NCBI RefSeq assembly: GCF_030816075.1
Contig: NZ_JAUSXO010000001.1
Coordinates: 3,162,001-3,226,000, forward strand
DNA: 64,000 nt
Direction of reading: 5' to 3'
Source: Arthrobacter agilis
GTDB lineage: Bacteria; Actinomycetota; Actinomycetes; Actinomycetales; Micrococcaceae
The notes beneath the pieces were generated by a model, which was given only the letters and a program-made list of their open reading frames with translations, did no database searches and was not told the origin of the DNA. Both the position numbers and the translations under genes were made by a program. This document shows, in pieces, positions 34,540-44,690 of this stretch. Every line of letters begins with the position of its first letter. Position 1 is the stretch's first letter.

Positions 34540-37293
34540 TTAGCTGTCGCCGCCGGTGTTGCCGGTGGTTCCGGCGTTGACGTCGAGGAGGCGGTATTTC
34601 TCGATGGCTTCCTTGGGCGCGTTCGGGTCGACTTCGCCGCGGCGGGCGAGCATCTCCAGGGCGCGGACGACGACGGAGTGGCTGTCGATCTTGAAGTACC
34701 GGCGTGCTGCTGCGCGGGTGTCGGAGAAGCCGAAGCCGTCGGCTCCGAGGGTCGCGAACTCGTTCGGGAGGAACTGGCGGATCTGGTCGGGCACGGCCTT
34801 CATGAAGTCCGACACGGCGACGATGGGGCCCGTGGCGCCTTCGAGTTGCTGGGTGATGAAGGGTTTACGGGCGTCGGCGCCGGGGTTGAGGAAGGCCTCT
34901 TCCTCGGCGTCCAGGCCGTCGCGGCGCAGCTCGTTCCAGGACGTCACCGACCAGACGTCCGCGGAGACGCCCCAGTCCTTGGCGAGGATCTTCTGCGCCT
35001 CCAGCGCCCAGGGCACGGCCACGCCGGAGGCCAGGATTTGGGTGCGGGGGCCGTCGACCTTGGCGGGTTTGAGCAGGTAGATGCCCTTGAGCAGTCCCTG
35101 GACGTCGAGTTCCTCGGGTTCGGCGGGTTGCACGAAGGGCTCGTTGTAGACGGTGATGTAGTACATGACGTTGCGGAAGGACTCGGGCTTGTCGCCGATG
35201 TCCCCATACATGCGGTTCAGCCCGTCGCGCATGATGTGCCCGATCTCGTACCCGAACGCCGGGTCGTAGGTGATCACGGCCGGGTTCGTGGAGGCCAGGA
35301 TCGGGGAGTGCCCGTCGGCGTGCTGCAGGCCCTCACCGGTGAGCGTGGTGCGCCCGGCGGTCGCCCCGATGATGAACCCGCGGGCCATCTGATCCGCTGC
35401 CGCCCAGATCGAGTCCCCGGTGCGCTGGAACCCGAACATCGAGTAGAACACGTAGATCGGGATCAGCGGCTCACCCTGCGTGGCGTAGGCGGTGCCCGCG
35501 GCGGTGAACGCCGCCATCGATCCGGCCTCGTTGATGCCCGCGTGGAGGATCTGGCCCTGCACGGACTCCTTGTACGCCAGGACCAGGTCGCGGTCCACGG
35601 AGAGGTAGTTCTGCCCGTTGGGGTTGTAGATCTTCGCCGTGGGGAAGAACGAGTCCATGCCGAACGTGCGTGCCTCGTCGGGGATGATCGGCGCGATGCG
35701 CTTACCGAACTCCTTGTCGCGCATGAGGTCCTTCAGGATCCGCACGAACGCCATCGTGGTCGCGGCCATCTGCTTGCCGGAGCCGCGCTTTCCCATCTCG
35801 TACGCCTTCTCGCCCGGCAGGACGACCTCGGCGTGCTTGGTGCGCCGTTCGGGCACGAACCCGCCGAGCTCACGCCGGCGCTCCATGAGGTACTTGATCT
35901 CCGGTGCGTCGGCGCCCGGGTGGTAGTACGGGGCGTTGTAGAGGTCGTCGTCGATCTGCTCATCCGTGACCGGGATCCGCAGGTGATCGCGGAACGCCTT
36001 CAGGTCGGCGTTCGTCAGCTTCTTCATCTGGTGGGTCGCGTTGCGGCCCTCGAAGTGCGGGCCCAGGCCGTACCCCTTGACGGTCTTGGCGAGGATCACG
36101 GTCGGCTTGCCCGTGAACTCCGTGGCCGCCTTGTACGCCGCGTAGACCTTGCGGTAGTCGTGCCCGCCGCGCTTGAGCTTCCAGATCTCGTCGTCGGAGA
36201 GGTCCTCGACCATCGCCTTGGTCTCCGGGGACTTCCCGAAGAAATGATCCCGCACGAACCCGCCGGACTCGGCCTTGTACGTCTGGTAATCACCGTCCGG
36301 CGTCTGGTTCATGATCTCCACCAGCGCGCCGTCCGTGTCCTTGGCCAGCAGCGAGTCCCACTCGCGCCCCCAGACGACCTTGATGACGTTCCAGCCCGCA
36401 CCGCGGAAGAACGCCTCGAGTTCCTGCATGATCTTCCCGTTACCGCGCACCGGCCCGTCCAGGCGCTGCAGGTTGCAGTTGATCACGAAGTTCAGGTTGT
36501 CGAGCTTCTCGTTCGCCGCCAGCTGGAGCAGGCCACGCGACTCCGGCTCGTCCATCTCACCGTCACCCAGGAACGCCCAGACCTGCTGCCCGGAGGTGTC
36601 CTTCAGCCCACGGTTGTGCAGATACCGGTTGGACTGCGCCTGATAGATCGCATTCATCGGGCCGATGCCCATCGACACCGTGGGGAACTCCCAGAACTCC
36701 GGCATCAGACGCGGATGCGGGTAGGAGGACAGTGCGTGGCCCTCCTTGGACTTCTCCTGCCGGAACCCGTCCAGGTCCTCCTCGCTCAGCCGGCCCTCCA
36801 GATACGCCCGCGCATACATCCCCGGGGAGGCATGACCCTGGAAGAACACCTGGTCACCACCACTGGGATGGTCCTTGCCCTTGAAGAAATGATTGAAACC
36901 CACCTCATACAGCGTCGCCGCGCCCGCGTACGTCGAGATGTGCCCGCCGACCCCGATCTCCGGCCGCTGCGCCCGGTGCACCATGACCGCCGCGTTCCAG
37001 CGCAACCACGCACGGTACTTCCGTTCGATCTCCTCATCGCCCGGGAACTCCGGCTCCTGATCCGCCGGGATCGTATTCACATAATCCGTCGTCGTGACCA
37101 TGGGCACACCCACGGACTGCGCACCGGCACGCTGCAGAAGCGAACGCATGATGTACTGCGCACGCTCCGTGCCCTGGGTGCGAATCAACTCATCGAGGGA
37201 CTCGATCCACTCCGCGGTCTCCTCAGGATCCCCATCGGGCTTACCGACAGTCAAACCACTCAGAATATCTGAAACATCGTCAGTGACGCTCAT
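34540..37293 (-). CDS. aceE: Pyruvate dehydrogenase E1 component, homodimeric type
   Basis: A protein of 917 residues, the size of actinobacterial AceE. The ThDP motif [10 protein letters not shown] is followed by [15 protein letters not shown]. Further markers are [12 protein letters not shown], the catalytic-loop region [10 protein letters not shown], and [17 protein letters not shown] in the transketolase-like domain. It decarboxylates pyruvate and passes acetyl to E2. No full-length E2 or E3 is adjacent. An operator-like 16-mer (site 7) sits 51 bases upstream, which links it to the purine/glyoxylate regulon. Confidence 0.97.
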   Translation of the reverse strand: MSVTDDVSDILSGLTVGKPDGDPEETAEWIESLDELIRTQGTERAQYIMRSLLQRAGAQSVGVPMVTTTDYVNTIPADQEPEFPGDEEIERKYRAWLRWNAAVMVHRAQRPEIGVGGHISTYAGAATLYEVGFNHFFKGKDHPSGGDQVFFQGHASPGMYARAYLEGRLSEEDLDGFRQEKSKEGHALSSYPHPRLMPEFWEFPTVSMGIGPMNAIYQAQSNRYLHNRGLKDTSGQQVWAFLGDGEMDEPESRGLLQLAANEKLDNLNFVINCNLQRLDGPVRGNGKIMQELEAFFRGAGWNVIKVVWGREWDSLLAKDTDGALVEIMNQTPDGDYQTYKAESGGFVRDHFFGKSPETKAMVEDLSDDEIWKLKRGGHDYRKVYAAYKAATEFTGKPTVILAKTVKGYGLGPHFEGRNATHQMKKLTNADLKAFRDHLRIPVTDEQIDDDLYNAPYYHPGADAPEIKYLMERRRELGGFVPERRTKHAEVVLPGEKAYEMGKRGSGKQMAATTMAFVRILKDLMRDKEFGKRIAPIIPDEARTFGMDSFFPTAKIYNPNGQNYLSVDRDLVLAYKESVQGQILHAGINEAGSMAAFTAAGTAYATQGEPLIPIYVFYSMFGFQRTGDSIWAAADQMARGFIIGATAGRTTLTGEGLQHADGHSPILASTNPAVITYDPAFGYEIGHIMRDGLNRMYGDIGDKPESFRNVMYYITVYNEPFVQPAEPEELDVQGLLKGIYLLKPAKVDGPRTQILASGVAVPWALEAQKILAKDWGVSADVWSVTSWNELRRDGLDAEEEAFLNPGADARKPFITQQLEGATGPIVAVSDFMKAVPDQIRQFLPNEFATLGADGFGFSDTRAAARRYFKIDSHSVVVRALEMLARRGEVDPNAPKEAIEKYRLLDVNAGTTGNTGGDS

Positions 37294-37343
37294 TCGGACC
37301 TCTTCCTAGACTATGGGCAACCTAACCAGAAGTTTTCGCCCGT

Positions 37344-37359
37344 CGGAAACATTATTCCG
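37344..37359. promoter_or_regulatory. Putative IclR-regulon operator, site 7 (aceE / E2-like gene)
   Basis: CGGAAACATTATTCCG with perfect CGGAA/TTCCG arms; its reverse complement CGGAATAATGTTTCCG matches site 2 at 13 of 16 positions. It lies in the 151-base space between divergent aceE and the E2-like gene. Confidence 0.5.
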
Positions 37360-37444
37360 TCATACAAGATACAGTGATTGCTGCCCGGCGATACAGCAAG
37401 ACGCCAGGCAATGCCTGTAGACCCGTACCCGAAGGACGACCGGT

Positions 37445-38449
37445 ATGCCAGAGCCCACATCCCATGCTGCACCCGCCCGGAACACCCGCGATTCCCCTAC
37501 CGCTTCGGAGACGTCAGGTACGGCCACCCGTCATCACGGATTCGACGTGCATCCGGTTCCGCCTCAACTCCGGAAGCTTGCAAGAACCATGCGGGTGGAC
37601 CTTCCAGCGCTGATGGCCTCAAGCGGCACCCGGCCGCGCCGCACAGATATCCTGCGGGCCGGCACCCGGGCAACCGTCACCAACCGGACAGATGCTTCAG
37701 CGCCCACTGGTCTCCCCGGGGCTGGGACGTCCCCGCTGACCCAGGGGGGAGAAGACGGACACCCCACACCAGTCCCCACCCGTACCGACCATCGCGCGTC
37801 ACTGGCGACCTCGGCCCAATTGACGCAAGTGCACGAGGTCGACGCGGGCAGGCTTTCCGAGTGGGCCCTGAAGCTCAGCGGCGCACCGGGAGGTGTCGGG
37901 AAGGCCCCTGACACCCTCGTCCAGGCGCTTGTCATTCTCGCCGTCGCGGCCACTCTGCAGGAACACCCGACACTGAACGCGCAGTACGACCAGGGGCGAC
38001 GTGAGATCAGCTACCACGCACAGGAGCACATCACGTTCGCCACCCATGGCGATCACAGGACGGGCCTGCTTCCGTTCGCGGGTACCCTCACGGTCGCTCA
38101 GGCGGCGTCGCACATAGCGGCGATCAGGACACAGCCTGATTGTCCGGAGCCATCCACCGCCCTGCCTGAGCCCACCTTCACCGTCGTGAACATCGGCGCG
38201 GTCGGGGCGCTCTTCGAATCGCCCATCATTGTCCAGCCCCAGATAGCGATCCTGGCGCTGGGTGCCGTCACCAAGCGCCTCGTCGTGCGGGCCGACCCGT
38301 CGGGCCTGGAGACGACAGTCGTTCGTCCCATGATGTACCTGTCGCTCACCTATGATCACCGCCTGGTGGACGGCGCCGATGCCGGCCGCTTCCTGCAGGC
38401 GCTGATCGGCCGGCTGACCTCCACAGCGTTCTACACCTCCCTGCCATGA
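37445..38449 (+). CDS. 2-Oxoacid dehydrogenase E2-like acyltransferase without a lipoyl domain
   Basis: A 334-residue protein. Residues about 38-70 (VPPQLRKLARTMRVDLPALM) look like a peripheral-subunit-binding domain. A linker of about 45 residues rich in Thr/Pro/Gly follows, then a catalytic acetyltransferase domain with the active-site motif LTYDHRLVDGADA near the C terminus. The N-terminal lipoyl domain(s) of a normal E2 are absent, and the remaining catalytic domain is about 210 residues. AAGGA lies eight bases upstream of the ATG. It overlaps the SDR gene by four bases and is divergent from aceE. It may assist or modify the PDH complex, or be a degenerate E2. Confidence 0.78.
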   Translation: MPEPTSHAAPARNTRDSPTASETSGTATRHHGFDVHPVPPQLRKLARTMRVDLPALMASSGTRPRRTDILRAGTRATVTNRTDASAPTGLPGAGTSPLTQGGEDGHPTPVPTRTDHRASLATSAQLTQVHEVDAGRLSEWALKLSGAPGGVGKAPDTLVQALVILAVAATLQEHPTLNAQYDQGRREISYHAQEHITFATHGDHRTGLLPFAGTLTVAQAASHIAAIRTQPDCPEPSTALPEPTFTVVNIGAVGALFESPIIVQPQIAILALGAVTKRLVVRADPSGLETTVVRPMMYLSLTYDHRLVDGADAGRFLQALIGRLTSTAFYTSLP

Positions 38450-39255
38450 GTTCCCCGCGAGCGTTCCCGCCCCGACACACGCAGGGTGAGCACGAATCCG
38501 GTGCAGGACGTGGCCCGGGAACCGCCGTGGTCACCGGTGCCGGTTCCGGGATCGGTCGCGCTGTTGCACAGCAGCTGCATGAGGTGGGGTTCAACGTCGT
38601 CCTCGCGGGCCGCACGCTCACCGCGCTCCAAGAGACCGCGACCGCCCTCAAGAACACCTTCTGCGTACCCACGGACGTCACCTCACAGGACGACGTAGCG
38701 GCACTCTTCGAAGCGGCACGCACCCACTGGGGCAGGGTGGACCTGCTCTTCAACAATGCCGGTATCACAGGACCATCCGCGCCGCTGGAGGACATCACGA
38801 CGACTGAATGGCAGCAGGTCCTTCAGGTCAATCAGACAGGGTCGTTCCTCTGCGCCGCAGAAGCCATTCGAACAATGAAACAGCAGCGACCCTCGGGTGG
38901 GCGCATCATCAACAACGGATCCATCGCAGCCCACTCACCGCGCCCCCATGCCGCCGGCTATGCCATGACGAAAAGCGCCGTGACCGCGCTGACGAGAAGT
39001 ATCGACCTCGAGGGCCGCGCGTTTGGAATCACCGCAGGCCAGATCGACATCGGCAACGCATCCACGGGCATGATGGGCGCCCTGGGCGTCGAAAGCGGAG
39101 CGCTGCAAGCAGACGGGACCCGCATGATCGAACCCACCTTCGACGTCTGTCAGGCAGCACGGGCCGTCACGCTGATGGCGACCATGCCAGCAGAGGCGAA
39201 CATCAATCAGTTGACCATCACCGCCTCCGGGATGCCGTTCATCGGCAGAGGCTGA
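38446..39255 (+). CDS. SDR family oxidoreductase
   Basis: A 269-residue short-chain dehydrogenase. The cofactor motif VVTGAGSGIGRAV lies at about 28-40, followed by NNAGITG, the catalytic Ser in NNGSIAAHSP, and the YxxxK pair in GYAMTKSAV. The first 24 residues are a disordered extension before the Rossmann fold. The ATG overlaps the E2-like stop (ATGA), so the two are co-translated. The substrate is unknown. Confidence 0.88.
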   Translation: MSSPRAFPPRHTQGEHESGAGRGPGTAVVTGAGSGIGRAVAQQLHEVGFNVVLAGRTLTALQETATALKNTFCVPTDVTSQDDVAALFEAARTHWGRVDLLFNNAGITGPSAPLEDITTTEWQQVLQVNQTGSFLCAAEAIRTMKQQRPSGGRIINNGSIAAHSPRPHAAGYAMTKSAVTALTRSIDLEGRAFGITAGQIDIGNASTGMMGALGVESGALQADGTRMIEPTFDVCQAARAVTLMATMPAEANINQLTITASGMPFIGRG

Positions 39256-39438
39256 TCACCCACGATCCGACCTGACACGGGGCCGGCGATACTCGCGGAT
39301 CGGTAGAGGCGGCGTGCGGGACGACATCGGGCCTCGAGGACCCCGCGGAATCGACCCGGAATTCCTCGTCCTGCCGGCGAGCGACAATCCACTCCGGGAG
39401 CACCGAGAACTCATCAGGTCCTACGTGGAGCCCTTGCC

Positions 39439-40668
39439 CTACCGGTCCCGGGCCCCTTCCGTGAAGACGGCCAGGGCCTGAGGCCTCCTTACGCCGAGAA
39501 CTTCGTGCTGCTCGAGCGTTGCCAGATCGATCATCGTCAGACCGTCCCAGAATCCATCCCTCGTGTAGCCTCCGGAAAGAAGCGCGTATTCGGGACCGCC
39601 GTCCGGTGCCGACCAGGAGACGACATTCTCGTGGAGCCGCTGTAACGGTATGACCGCTTCGGATCCTGCAGCCAGATCCCGCACTGTCAGGTTCGGGGTC
39701 CCTGTTGCGTTGCCGAAGGATCCGGTTCCTACCACGAGCAGACTGGTGTTCCCGTGGGTGAGGGCGGCACCGTGCTGGTGTGAATTCGCGGTCATGGGCT
39801 CGAACCGCGTCGCTCTGGTCACCGGGTCGAGGATCGCGAGTGTCCTGCCCTGAAACGGTAGAAGCAGCGAACCGTCGGCCGTCAGGGCTCCGTAGTGAGG
39901 CTTCTCCCAGGAAGCCAGTCCCCCGTCGGTCCCGAAAGGAGCGATCGGGACTTCCACGGCGCTCATGGCGGAGGCGTCGATGACGTGCACCGAGAAGCCG
40001 TCATGGTTGATCGAGTACAGCTCCGTCCCGTCGGCGGACAGGAGGATGTCGAAAGGCCGCTGGCCCACCTCGACCCAGCCGACCTGTGACCCATCACGAA
40101 GATCGACCTTCTCCACCACCGCCGCTCCGGCACCGCTGATGACCGCAACGTAGCCGAATCGCCCATCCGGCGAGATGGCGACTCCCGTTCCTCCCGGCCG
40201 ATACTCGCCATAGAGAACCCGGTCCGGTCCGGAAGCGTAAGGAATGACCCTGGTCGCCTCCAGCAGATGCACGTCGATCACGGTCAGGCCGACAGCTGTG
40301 GCGACAATCGCTTGACCCGTGGATTCCGCCACTGCAATGTCCCAGGGGGCCGCTCCGACCTCGATCCTCGCGACGAGTTCATGGCCGATCGCCGCAGGGT
40401 CCAGAACGGCCACGGTCGAACTGCCGGCCTCGGTCGTCAGCACCAAGGATCGTGACTGGTGATCCTCTGTCGGGGCCGGTTCTGCCACCGGTGCCGGCGT
40501 TGTCTGCCGTACAGAGGAACGGGGCCCGCTGTTCTCCGACGGAAACGGATTCGACGTCGGCGGCGGGTTCGTGGACCCGCCGGGGTCCGAACAGGAGACC
40601 AGCAACAGCACCAGGGCCGCACTCGCAACCTGAGCCACCCTCACTGCCACTCGTCCCACGCGATCCAC
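39439..40668 (-). CDS. YVTN-type beta-propeller lipoprotein
   Basis: A protein of about 409 residues. The signal sequence ends with the lipobox LLLVSC (Cys26), then a Pro/Ser-rich linker of about 45 residues. The rest is a beta-propeller with repeated blades such as STVAVLDPAAIGHELVARI, AVAESTGQAIVATAVGLTVI, AISPDGRFGYVAVI and LLSADGTELYSI. These folds bind proteins or carbohydrates on the cell surface; no enzyme motif is visible. The start may be the GTG at 40668 or one of several GTGs just downstream. The 183 bases between its stop and the SDR gene hold nothing I can identify. Confidence 0.75.
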   Translation of the reverse strand: MDRVGRVAVRVAQVASAALVLLLVSCSDPGGSTNPPPTSNPFPSENSGPRSSVRQTTPAPVAEPAPTEDHQSRSLVLTTEAGSSTVAVLDPAAIGHELVARIEVGAAPWDIAVAESTGQAIVATAVGLTVIDVHLLEATRVIPYASGPDRVLYGEYRPGGTGVAISPDGRFGYVAVISGAGAAVVEKVDLRDGSQVGWVEVGQRPFDILLSADGTELYSINHDGFSVHVIDASAMSAVEVPIAPFGTDGGLASWEKPHYGALTADGSLLLPFQGRTLAILDPVTRATRFEPMTANSHQHGAALTHGNTSLLVVGTGSFGNATGTPNLTVRDLAAGSEAVIPLQRLHENVVSWSAPDGGPEYALLSGGYTRDGFWDGLTMIDLATLEQHEVLGVRRPQALAVFTEGARDR

Positions 40669-40733
40669 AGGACTCCGGCCCCGGCATCATCGAGCCAGGT
40701 GTCCCAGACGTAGAAGAGGCCAGCCGATGTCAC
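40641..40733 (-). other. Possible 30-residue Trp-rich micro-ORF overlapping the lipoprotein start
   Basis: Starting at a GTG (40733), the minus strand encodes about 30 residues with five Trp and four Asp (VTSAGLFYVWDTW, then LDDAGAGVLWIAWDEWQ) and stops inside the lipoprotein start region. It could be a small translated leader or the remnant of a larger gene. The rest of the 317-base space up to 40985 shows no gene I can support. Confidence 0.25.
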
Positions 40734-40985
40734 GACGACATCAGATCTTCCCGGCCAACTGACCAAATATCACGTGCTGGAAAACTCTTCTCATAATGAC
40801 ACTGTAGCCGCCCCGAGCAGAAGGGTCTTCAGGAGATCAGGTATCGGTTCTCGAACCGCACCCCGCTACCCGCACTGCCACATCACGCCGCAGACGGAGC
40901 GCACGGCTCCGGCCCTTCCTGCGAGGCATCACGCTGCTTGCAACGCTCCCGCTCACCCCGTGAGGACAACTTGTAGGCTGGCGGA

Positions 40986-42086
40986 ATGCCCAGGTTCACC
41001 GCCCCCGACAGATCGTGGTCCGACGATGCCGTTCGGCGTATCGAAGCGGAAGGCAACCGGTCGGCGGACACCCACCTCTTCGCCGTACCGCTCCCCGAAC
41101 ACTGGGGCGTGCAGGTATATCTCAAGGACGAGTCGACACACCGGACCGGTAGCCTCAAACACAGGCTCGCACGGTCCCTGTTCCTGTTCGGCCTGGTGAA
41201 CGGCTGGATCACGGAAGGGACCACCATCGTGGAGGCATCCAGTGGCTCGACGGCCGTGTCCGAGGCGTACTTCGCTCAACTGCTGGGTTTGCCGTTCATC
41301 GCCGTCATGACGGCGACGACGAGCCCGGAGAAGGTCGCGCTGATCCAGCAGTACGGTGGCGAATGCCGGTTCGTCGAGCACGCCTCCGACGTCTACGCCT
41401 GCGCCGAGGAGGTGGCGCGGGAGACGGCAGGACACTACATGGACCAGTTCACCTACGCCGAGCGCGCCACCGACTGGCGCGGCAACAACAACATCGCCGA
41501 GTCCATTTTCGGGCAGCTCGCTCTCGAACCTCATCCGCTGCCTGCCTGGATCGTCGTGGGGGCTGGGACCGGAGGCACGAGCGCGACGATCGGCCGCTAC
41601 CTGCGCTATCACCGCCACCCGACGCGCCTCGCCGTCGTCGACCCTGAGAACTCGGCGTTCTATCCGGCCTGGGCCCAGCCGGACGCGACCCCGACCGGCC
41701 GGCCCTCCCGCATCGAGGGCATCGGTCGGCCGCGTTCGGAACCGAGCTTCGTGCCGTCCGTCATCGACGCGATGATCCGGGTGCCGGATGCCGCATCGGT
41801 CGCCGCCGCACAGCACCTGCGGACGTTGACCGGACTGCACGCCGGGCCCTCGACGGGAACCAACCTCTGGGGCGTATGGCAGCTGGTCGCGGATCTCATC
41901 GCCGACGGCCGCTCAGGAAGTATCGTCTCGCTCATGTGCGATTCCGGCGACCGCTACGCGGCCACCTACGACGACCACGCCTGGCTGATGCGCAATGGCC
42001 TGGACCCGTCTCCTGCTCTTACAGTTCTTGACGATTTCTTCGAGACCGGCGTCTGGCCCGCGAGGACACTGGAATCGACTGACTGA
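40986..42086 (+). CDS. PLP-dependent cysteine synthase family protein (Cds1-like)
   Basis: A 366-residue fold-type II PLP enzyme. The PLP lysine lies in [13 protein letters not shown], the substrate loop is [12 protein letters not shown], and the phosphate-binding glycine loop is [16 protein letters not shown]. The C-terminal [14 protein letters not shown] is a cysteine-synthase-like end. It is longer than CysK and resembles mycobacterial Cds1, an L-cysteine desulfhydrase that releases H2S. Cysteine synthase-like or desulfhydrase activity are both possible. The ATG at 40986 follows closely after a T/G-rich stretch; I see no clear operon partner. Confidence 0.85.
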   Translation: MPRFTAPDRSWSDDAVRRIEAEGNRSADTHLFAVPLPEHWGVQVYLKDESTHRTGSLKHRLARSLFLFGLVNGWITEGTTIVEASSGSTAVSEAYFAQLLGLPFIAVMTATTSPEKVALIQQYGGECRFVEHASDVYACAEEVARETAGHYMDQFTYAERATDWRGNNNIAESIFGQLALEPHPLPAWIVVGAGTGGTSATIGRYLRYHRHPTRLAVVDPENSAFYPAWAQPDATPTGRPSRIEGIGRPRSEPSFVPSVIDAMIRVPDAASVAAAQHLRTLTGLHAGPSTGTNLWGVWQLVADLIADGRSGSIVSLMCDSGDRYAATYDDHAWLMRNGLDPSPALTVLDDFFETGVWPARTLESTD

Positions 42087-42302
42087 GGTCCCGTCTCCCG
42101 AGCCGCTCACCACGGCTGATGCGGACGATCCGTTCTCACGGCCGGCCAGTGAAGACAGGCCTCGCTGCCGGGCAGGACCCGGCGTGCCGCGCCTGTCATG
42201 TGGTGGTCATCCACTGCACCAGCGCCGCAAGGCCGGAGGGGTGCACGCACCCGACCTCAGGGCACCTCGATCATCGTGGACCGTCCCCGTGTCGGTCCCG
42301 GT

Positions 42303-43484
42303 CTAGGTCGGGGCTCTCCACGCGAGGATCGATGCTCCTGCTCTCGCTGCTGGTCCGGCGGGGGCCACTCTCAGCAGGGTGTTACGGACGGCGATCCTGA
42401 TCCTGCCGTCGAGGTCGGCTCCGACGTGCCCGGCGGTTCGTGATCGGCGGGCGATCTTCTGGGTACGGGGGCGGCGGAGTGCGTCGAAGGTGCCGAGTGC
42501 CGATCGCAGGGACACTCCCTCGTTGACGGGCCGGCCGACCAGGAGTCCGATGCATGCGCCATCCTCCAGTGAGGAGTTCGCCCCCTGACCCATCGTGGGA
42601 ACCATGGCGTGTGCTGCGTCGCCGATGAGCACTACCCGTCCATAGGTGTAGGTCCTGAGGTCAGGGGCGAGTGCGAAGACGTCGTGCCGTATCACCCGGT
42701 CGGCCGGGGTGCGATCGATCAGAGCTTGGACGGGATCGGCCCAGCCGCGGAAATGATGCATGGCCGCGGCTTTCTCGTCGGGCCAGCGATGACCTTCCTT
42801 CGAGGAGGCGTACCCGTACCAGTACACCTGGTCGGCTCCGATGCGCACGGCCCCGAATTCCGTTCCCAGGCCCCACCTGATGGTGACGTCGTCCGTGACG
42901 AGCGCCCGGTCCTGGACTATGCCCCGCCACGACGATCTGCCACTGAACCGGGGCGTCGTTCCAGGGGCGACGAGACCCCTGACAGTGCTGCGAAGACCGT
43001 CCGCCCCGATGACGAGGTCGGCCTCGTAGGACAGGTCACCGTTCACGCCCACGCAGTCCACGCGTGCCCGGGCCCCGTCCGGCGTTCCGGGAGTGATGTC
43101 GGTGACCCGGGCGCCACTGACCAGCTCGGCTCCTCCCGCTGCAGTCAACAGCAGGCCATGGAGCTTCTGCCGGTGGATACCGTGGATGTCCTGGTCCGGG
43201 CTGGATGCACCGGCGGGAGGGACACGCATCAACCATCGTCCATGCTCATCGGTGGTGCCGGCCATGCGCACCCGGTGGCCCGCGTCCCGGACAGGGCCAT
43301 CGACGCCGACAGAGCTGAGAGCCGACATTCCATTAGGGGTGATGGCCAGACCTGCGCCGACCTCCGTGAAGGCCCGCGCCCGCTCGAGCACAGTCACCGT
43401 CCAGCCTTCACGGACGAGGGAGGCCGCAGCGGTCAGACCCGCGATACCCCCACCGACGACTACCGCGTGGTGCTCGGTCGCCAT
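42303..43484 (-). CDS. FAD-dependent monooxygenase
   Basis: A 393-residue class A flavoprotein hydroxylase. It has the dinucleotide motif VVVGGGIAGLTAA at the N terminus, the DG motif GADGLRSTVRGL, and the second FAD motif VVLIGDAAHAMVPTMGQGAN. The ATG at 43484 has GGAAGGGG seven bases upstream. Relatives include salicylate- and 3-hydroxybenzoate-type hydroxylases and FAD urate hydroxylase (HpxO); the sequence alone does not decide. It stands alone between a PLP enzyme and an EamA exporter. Confidence 0.88.
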   Translation of the reverse strand: MATEHHAVVVGGGIAGLTAAASLVREGWTVTVLERARAFTEVGAGLAITPNGMSALSSVGVDGPVRDAGHRVRMAGTTDEHGRWLMRVPPAGASSPDQDIHGIHRQKLHGLLLTAAGGAELVSGARVTDITPGTPDGARARVDCVGVNGDLSYEADLVIGADGLRSTVRGLVAPGTTPRFSGRSSWRGIVQDRALVTDDVTIRWGLGTEFGAVRIGADQVYWYGYASSKEGHRWPDEKAAAMHHFRGWADPVQALIDRTPADRVIRHDVFALAPDLRTYTYGRVVLIGDAAHAMVPTMGQGANSSLEDGACIGLLVGRPVNEGVSLRSALGTFDALRRPRTQKIARRSRTAGHVGADLDGRIRIAVRNTLLRVAPAGPAARAGASILAWRAPT

Positions 43485-43628
43485 GACGCCCCTTCCACCT
43501 GCTCCCATCGGCCGGGCCTGCGACGGCAGCACCTGCCTGCGGCCTGCCGCAGCCGCCGCGTCGGCTCGTACTCGTCGCCGTCGTGCTGTGTACGAGAGAC
43601 TACGGCCTTCGACGGGACTCCGGGGCGC

Positions 43629-44636
43629 TCACGGCTTCGGCAGCGGCTCCACCGGACTGGGGCGGTCGAGCACCGTCGCGGCTTCGTCGGCCGGCGCGGA
43701 CCGCAGTTCGTCCAGCCGGACGCACACCACGCCGGCGACGATCAGGAGTCCGCCCAGCAGTTGCACGGCACCGGGCAGTTCGCCCAGGATCAGCCAGGCC
43801 GCGAGCACGGCGAACATCACCTCGGTCAACGCCACGAAGCTCGCCACCTTGGACCCGAGGCGCTGCGCGGCCACGATGCCCGTCACGTAGGCCGCGACCG
43901 TGGCGACGAGGACGAGGACGGCCACGGGTACCACCCAGCTGTACGTCCGCCCTGCCAGCTGGACATCCGTGAACACGAAGCGGAACGGCATGATGTTCGT
44001 GACGCCCAGCACCAGGATGGTGAGAGCGCCCACCACCATGCCGCCGCCGGCCATGACGAGCGGAGGCAGCGAGTCGTCGACGCGCGCCGACATCAGGAAG
44101 AACACCACGAGGCAGACGGCGGCCGCGAGACCGAACAGCACGCCCACCGGATCGAGCCGGGCATCCCCTGCGAGGTCGAGGACGAGCAGGAGCCCGAGGA
44201 CGGCGGTGACGGACCCGATGATCGTGAGGGCATGCGGTGCCCTGCGCGAGCGCAGCCAGAGGAAGCCGACGATCAGCACGGGCGCCAGGTACTCCAGCAG
44301 CAGCGAGACCCCGACGGACATGCGCTGGACGGCATTGAAGTAGAAGAGCTGGCACAGGGCGATCGCCGTCGTCCCGTAGATGGTGAGGGTGAGCGCGTTG
44401 CCGCCCACGGTGGACCAGCGGCCGCGCAGTGCGATCAGCACGGGCACCAGGAGCACGACGGCGGCACCGCCGATGCGGAGGCCGACGGCGGCTCCCGGGC
44501 TCCAGCCGATCTCCAGGAGGGACTTCGCGAAGGGGCCCGAGACGCCGAAGGATGCCGCGGAGATCAGTGCTATCCAGAGGCCGGTGGCGGGGCGCAGGGT
44601 CACGTCGGCTCCCTTCGGGTCGATGACTGGTGTCAT
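43629..44636 (-). CDS. EamA family (DMT) transporter
   Basis: A 335-residue protein with ten predicted helices in two EamA repeats. Diagnostic segments are ISAASFGVSGPFAKSLLE, FNAVQRMSVGVSLLLEYLAP and FVALTEVMFAVLAAWLILGE. The RhtA-like subgroup exports amino acids. It is divergent from the CGNR regulator (54-base spacing to that start), which probably controls it. Confidence 0.9.
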   Translation of the reverse strand: MTPVIDPKGADVTLRPATGLWIALISAASFGVSGPFAKSLLEIGWSPGAAVGLRIGGAAVVLLVPVLIALRGRWSTVGGNALTLTIYGTTAIALCQLFYFNAVQRMSVGVSLLLEYLAPVLIVGFLWLRSRRAPHALTIIGSVTAVLGLLLVLDLAGDARLDPVGVLFGLAAAVCLVVFFLMSARVDDSLPPLVMAGGGMVVGALTILVLGVTNIMPFRFVFTDVQLAGRTYSWVVPVAVLVLVATVAAYVTGIVAAQRLGSKVASFVALTEVMFAVLAAWLILGELPGAVQLLGGLLIVAGVVCVRLDELRSAPADEAATVLDRPSPVEPLPKP

Positions 44637-44690
44637 GAGTGTGAAGTGGTTATGGTCGTGACACTAGGGTGAGTGATGTCAGGAGTCAAC

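Noticed and set aside
34678..37272. An 864-codon plus-strand frame opposite aceE
   Set aside because: Antisense shadow of a strongly conserved gene; composition dominated by Arg/Leu/His/Val with no domain.
39256..39438. A possible gene remnant between the SDR and lipoprotein genes
   Set aside because: Short frames only, with no recognisable protein motif on either strand.
42087..42302. Possible small gene or RNA between the PLP enzyme and the monooxygenase
   Set aside because: No start with a ribosome binding site, no stable hairpin with T-tract, no motif.
42303..43484. FAD monooxygenase as an alternative urate hydroxylase (HpxO)
   Set aside because: Class A flavin hydroxylase motifs are shared by many families, the gene is 8 kb from the urate genes, has no regulon site, and a uricase is already present.
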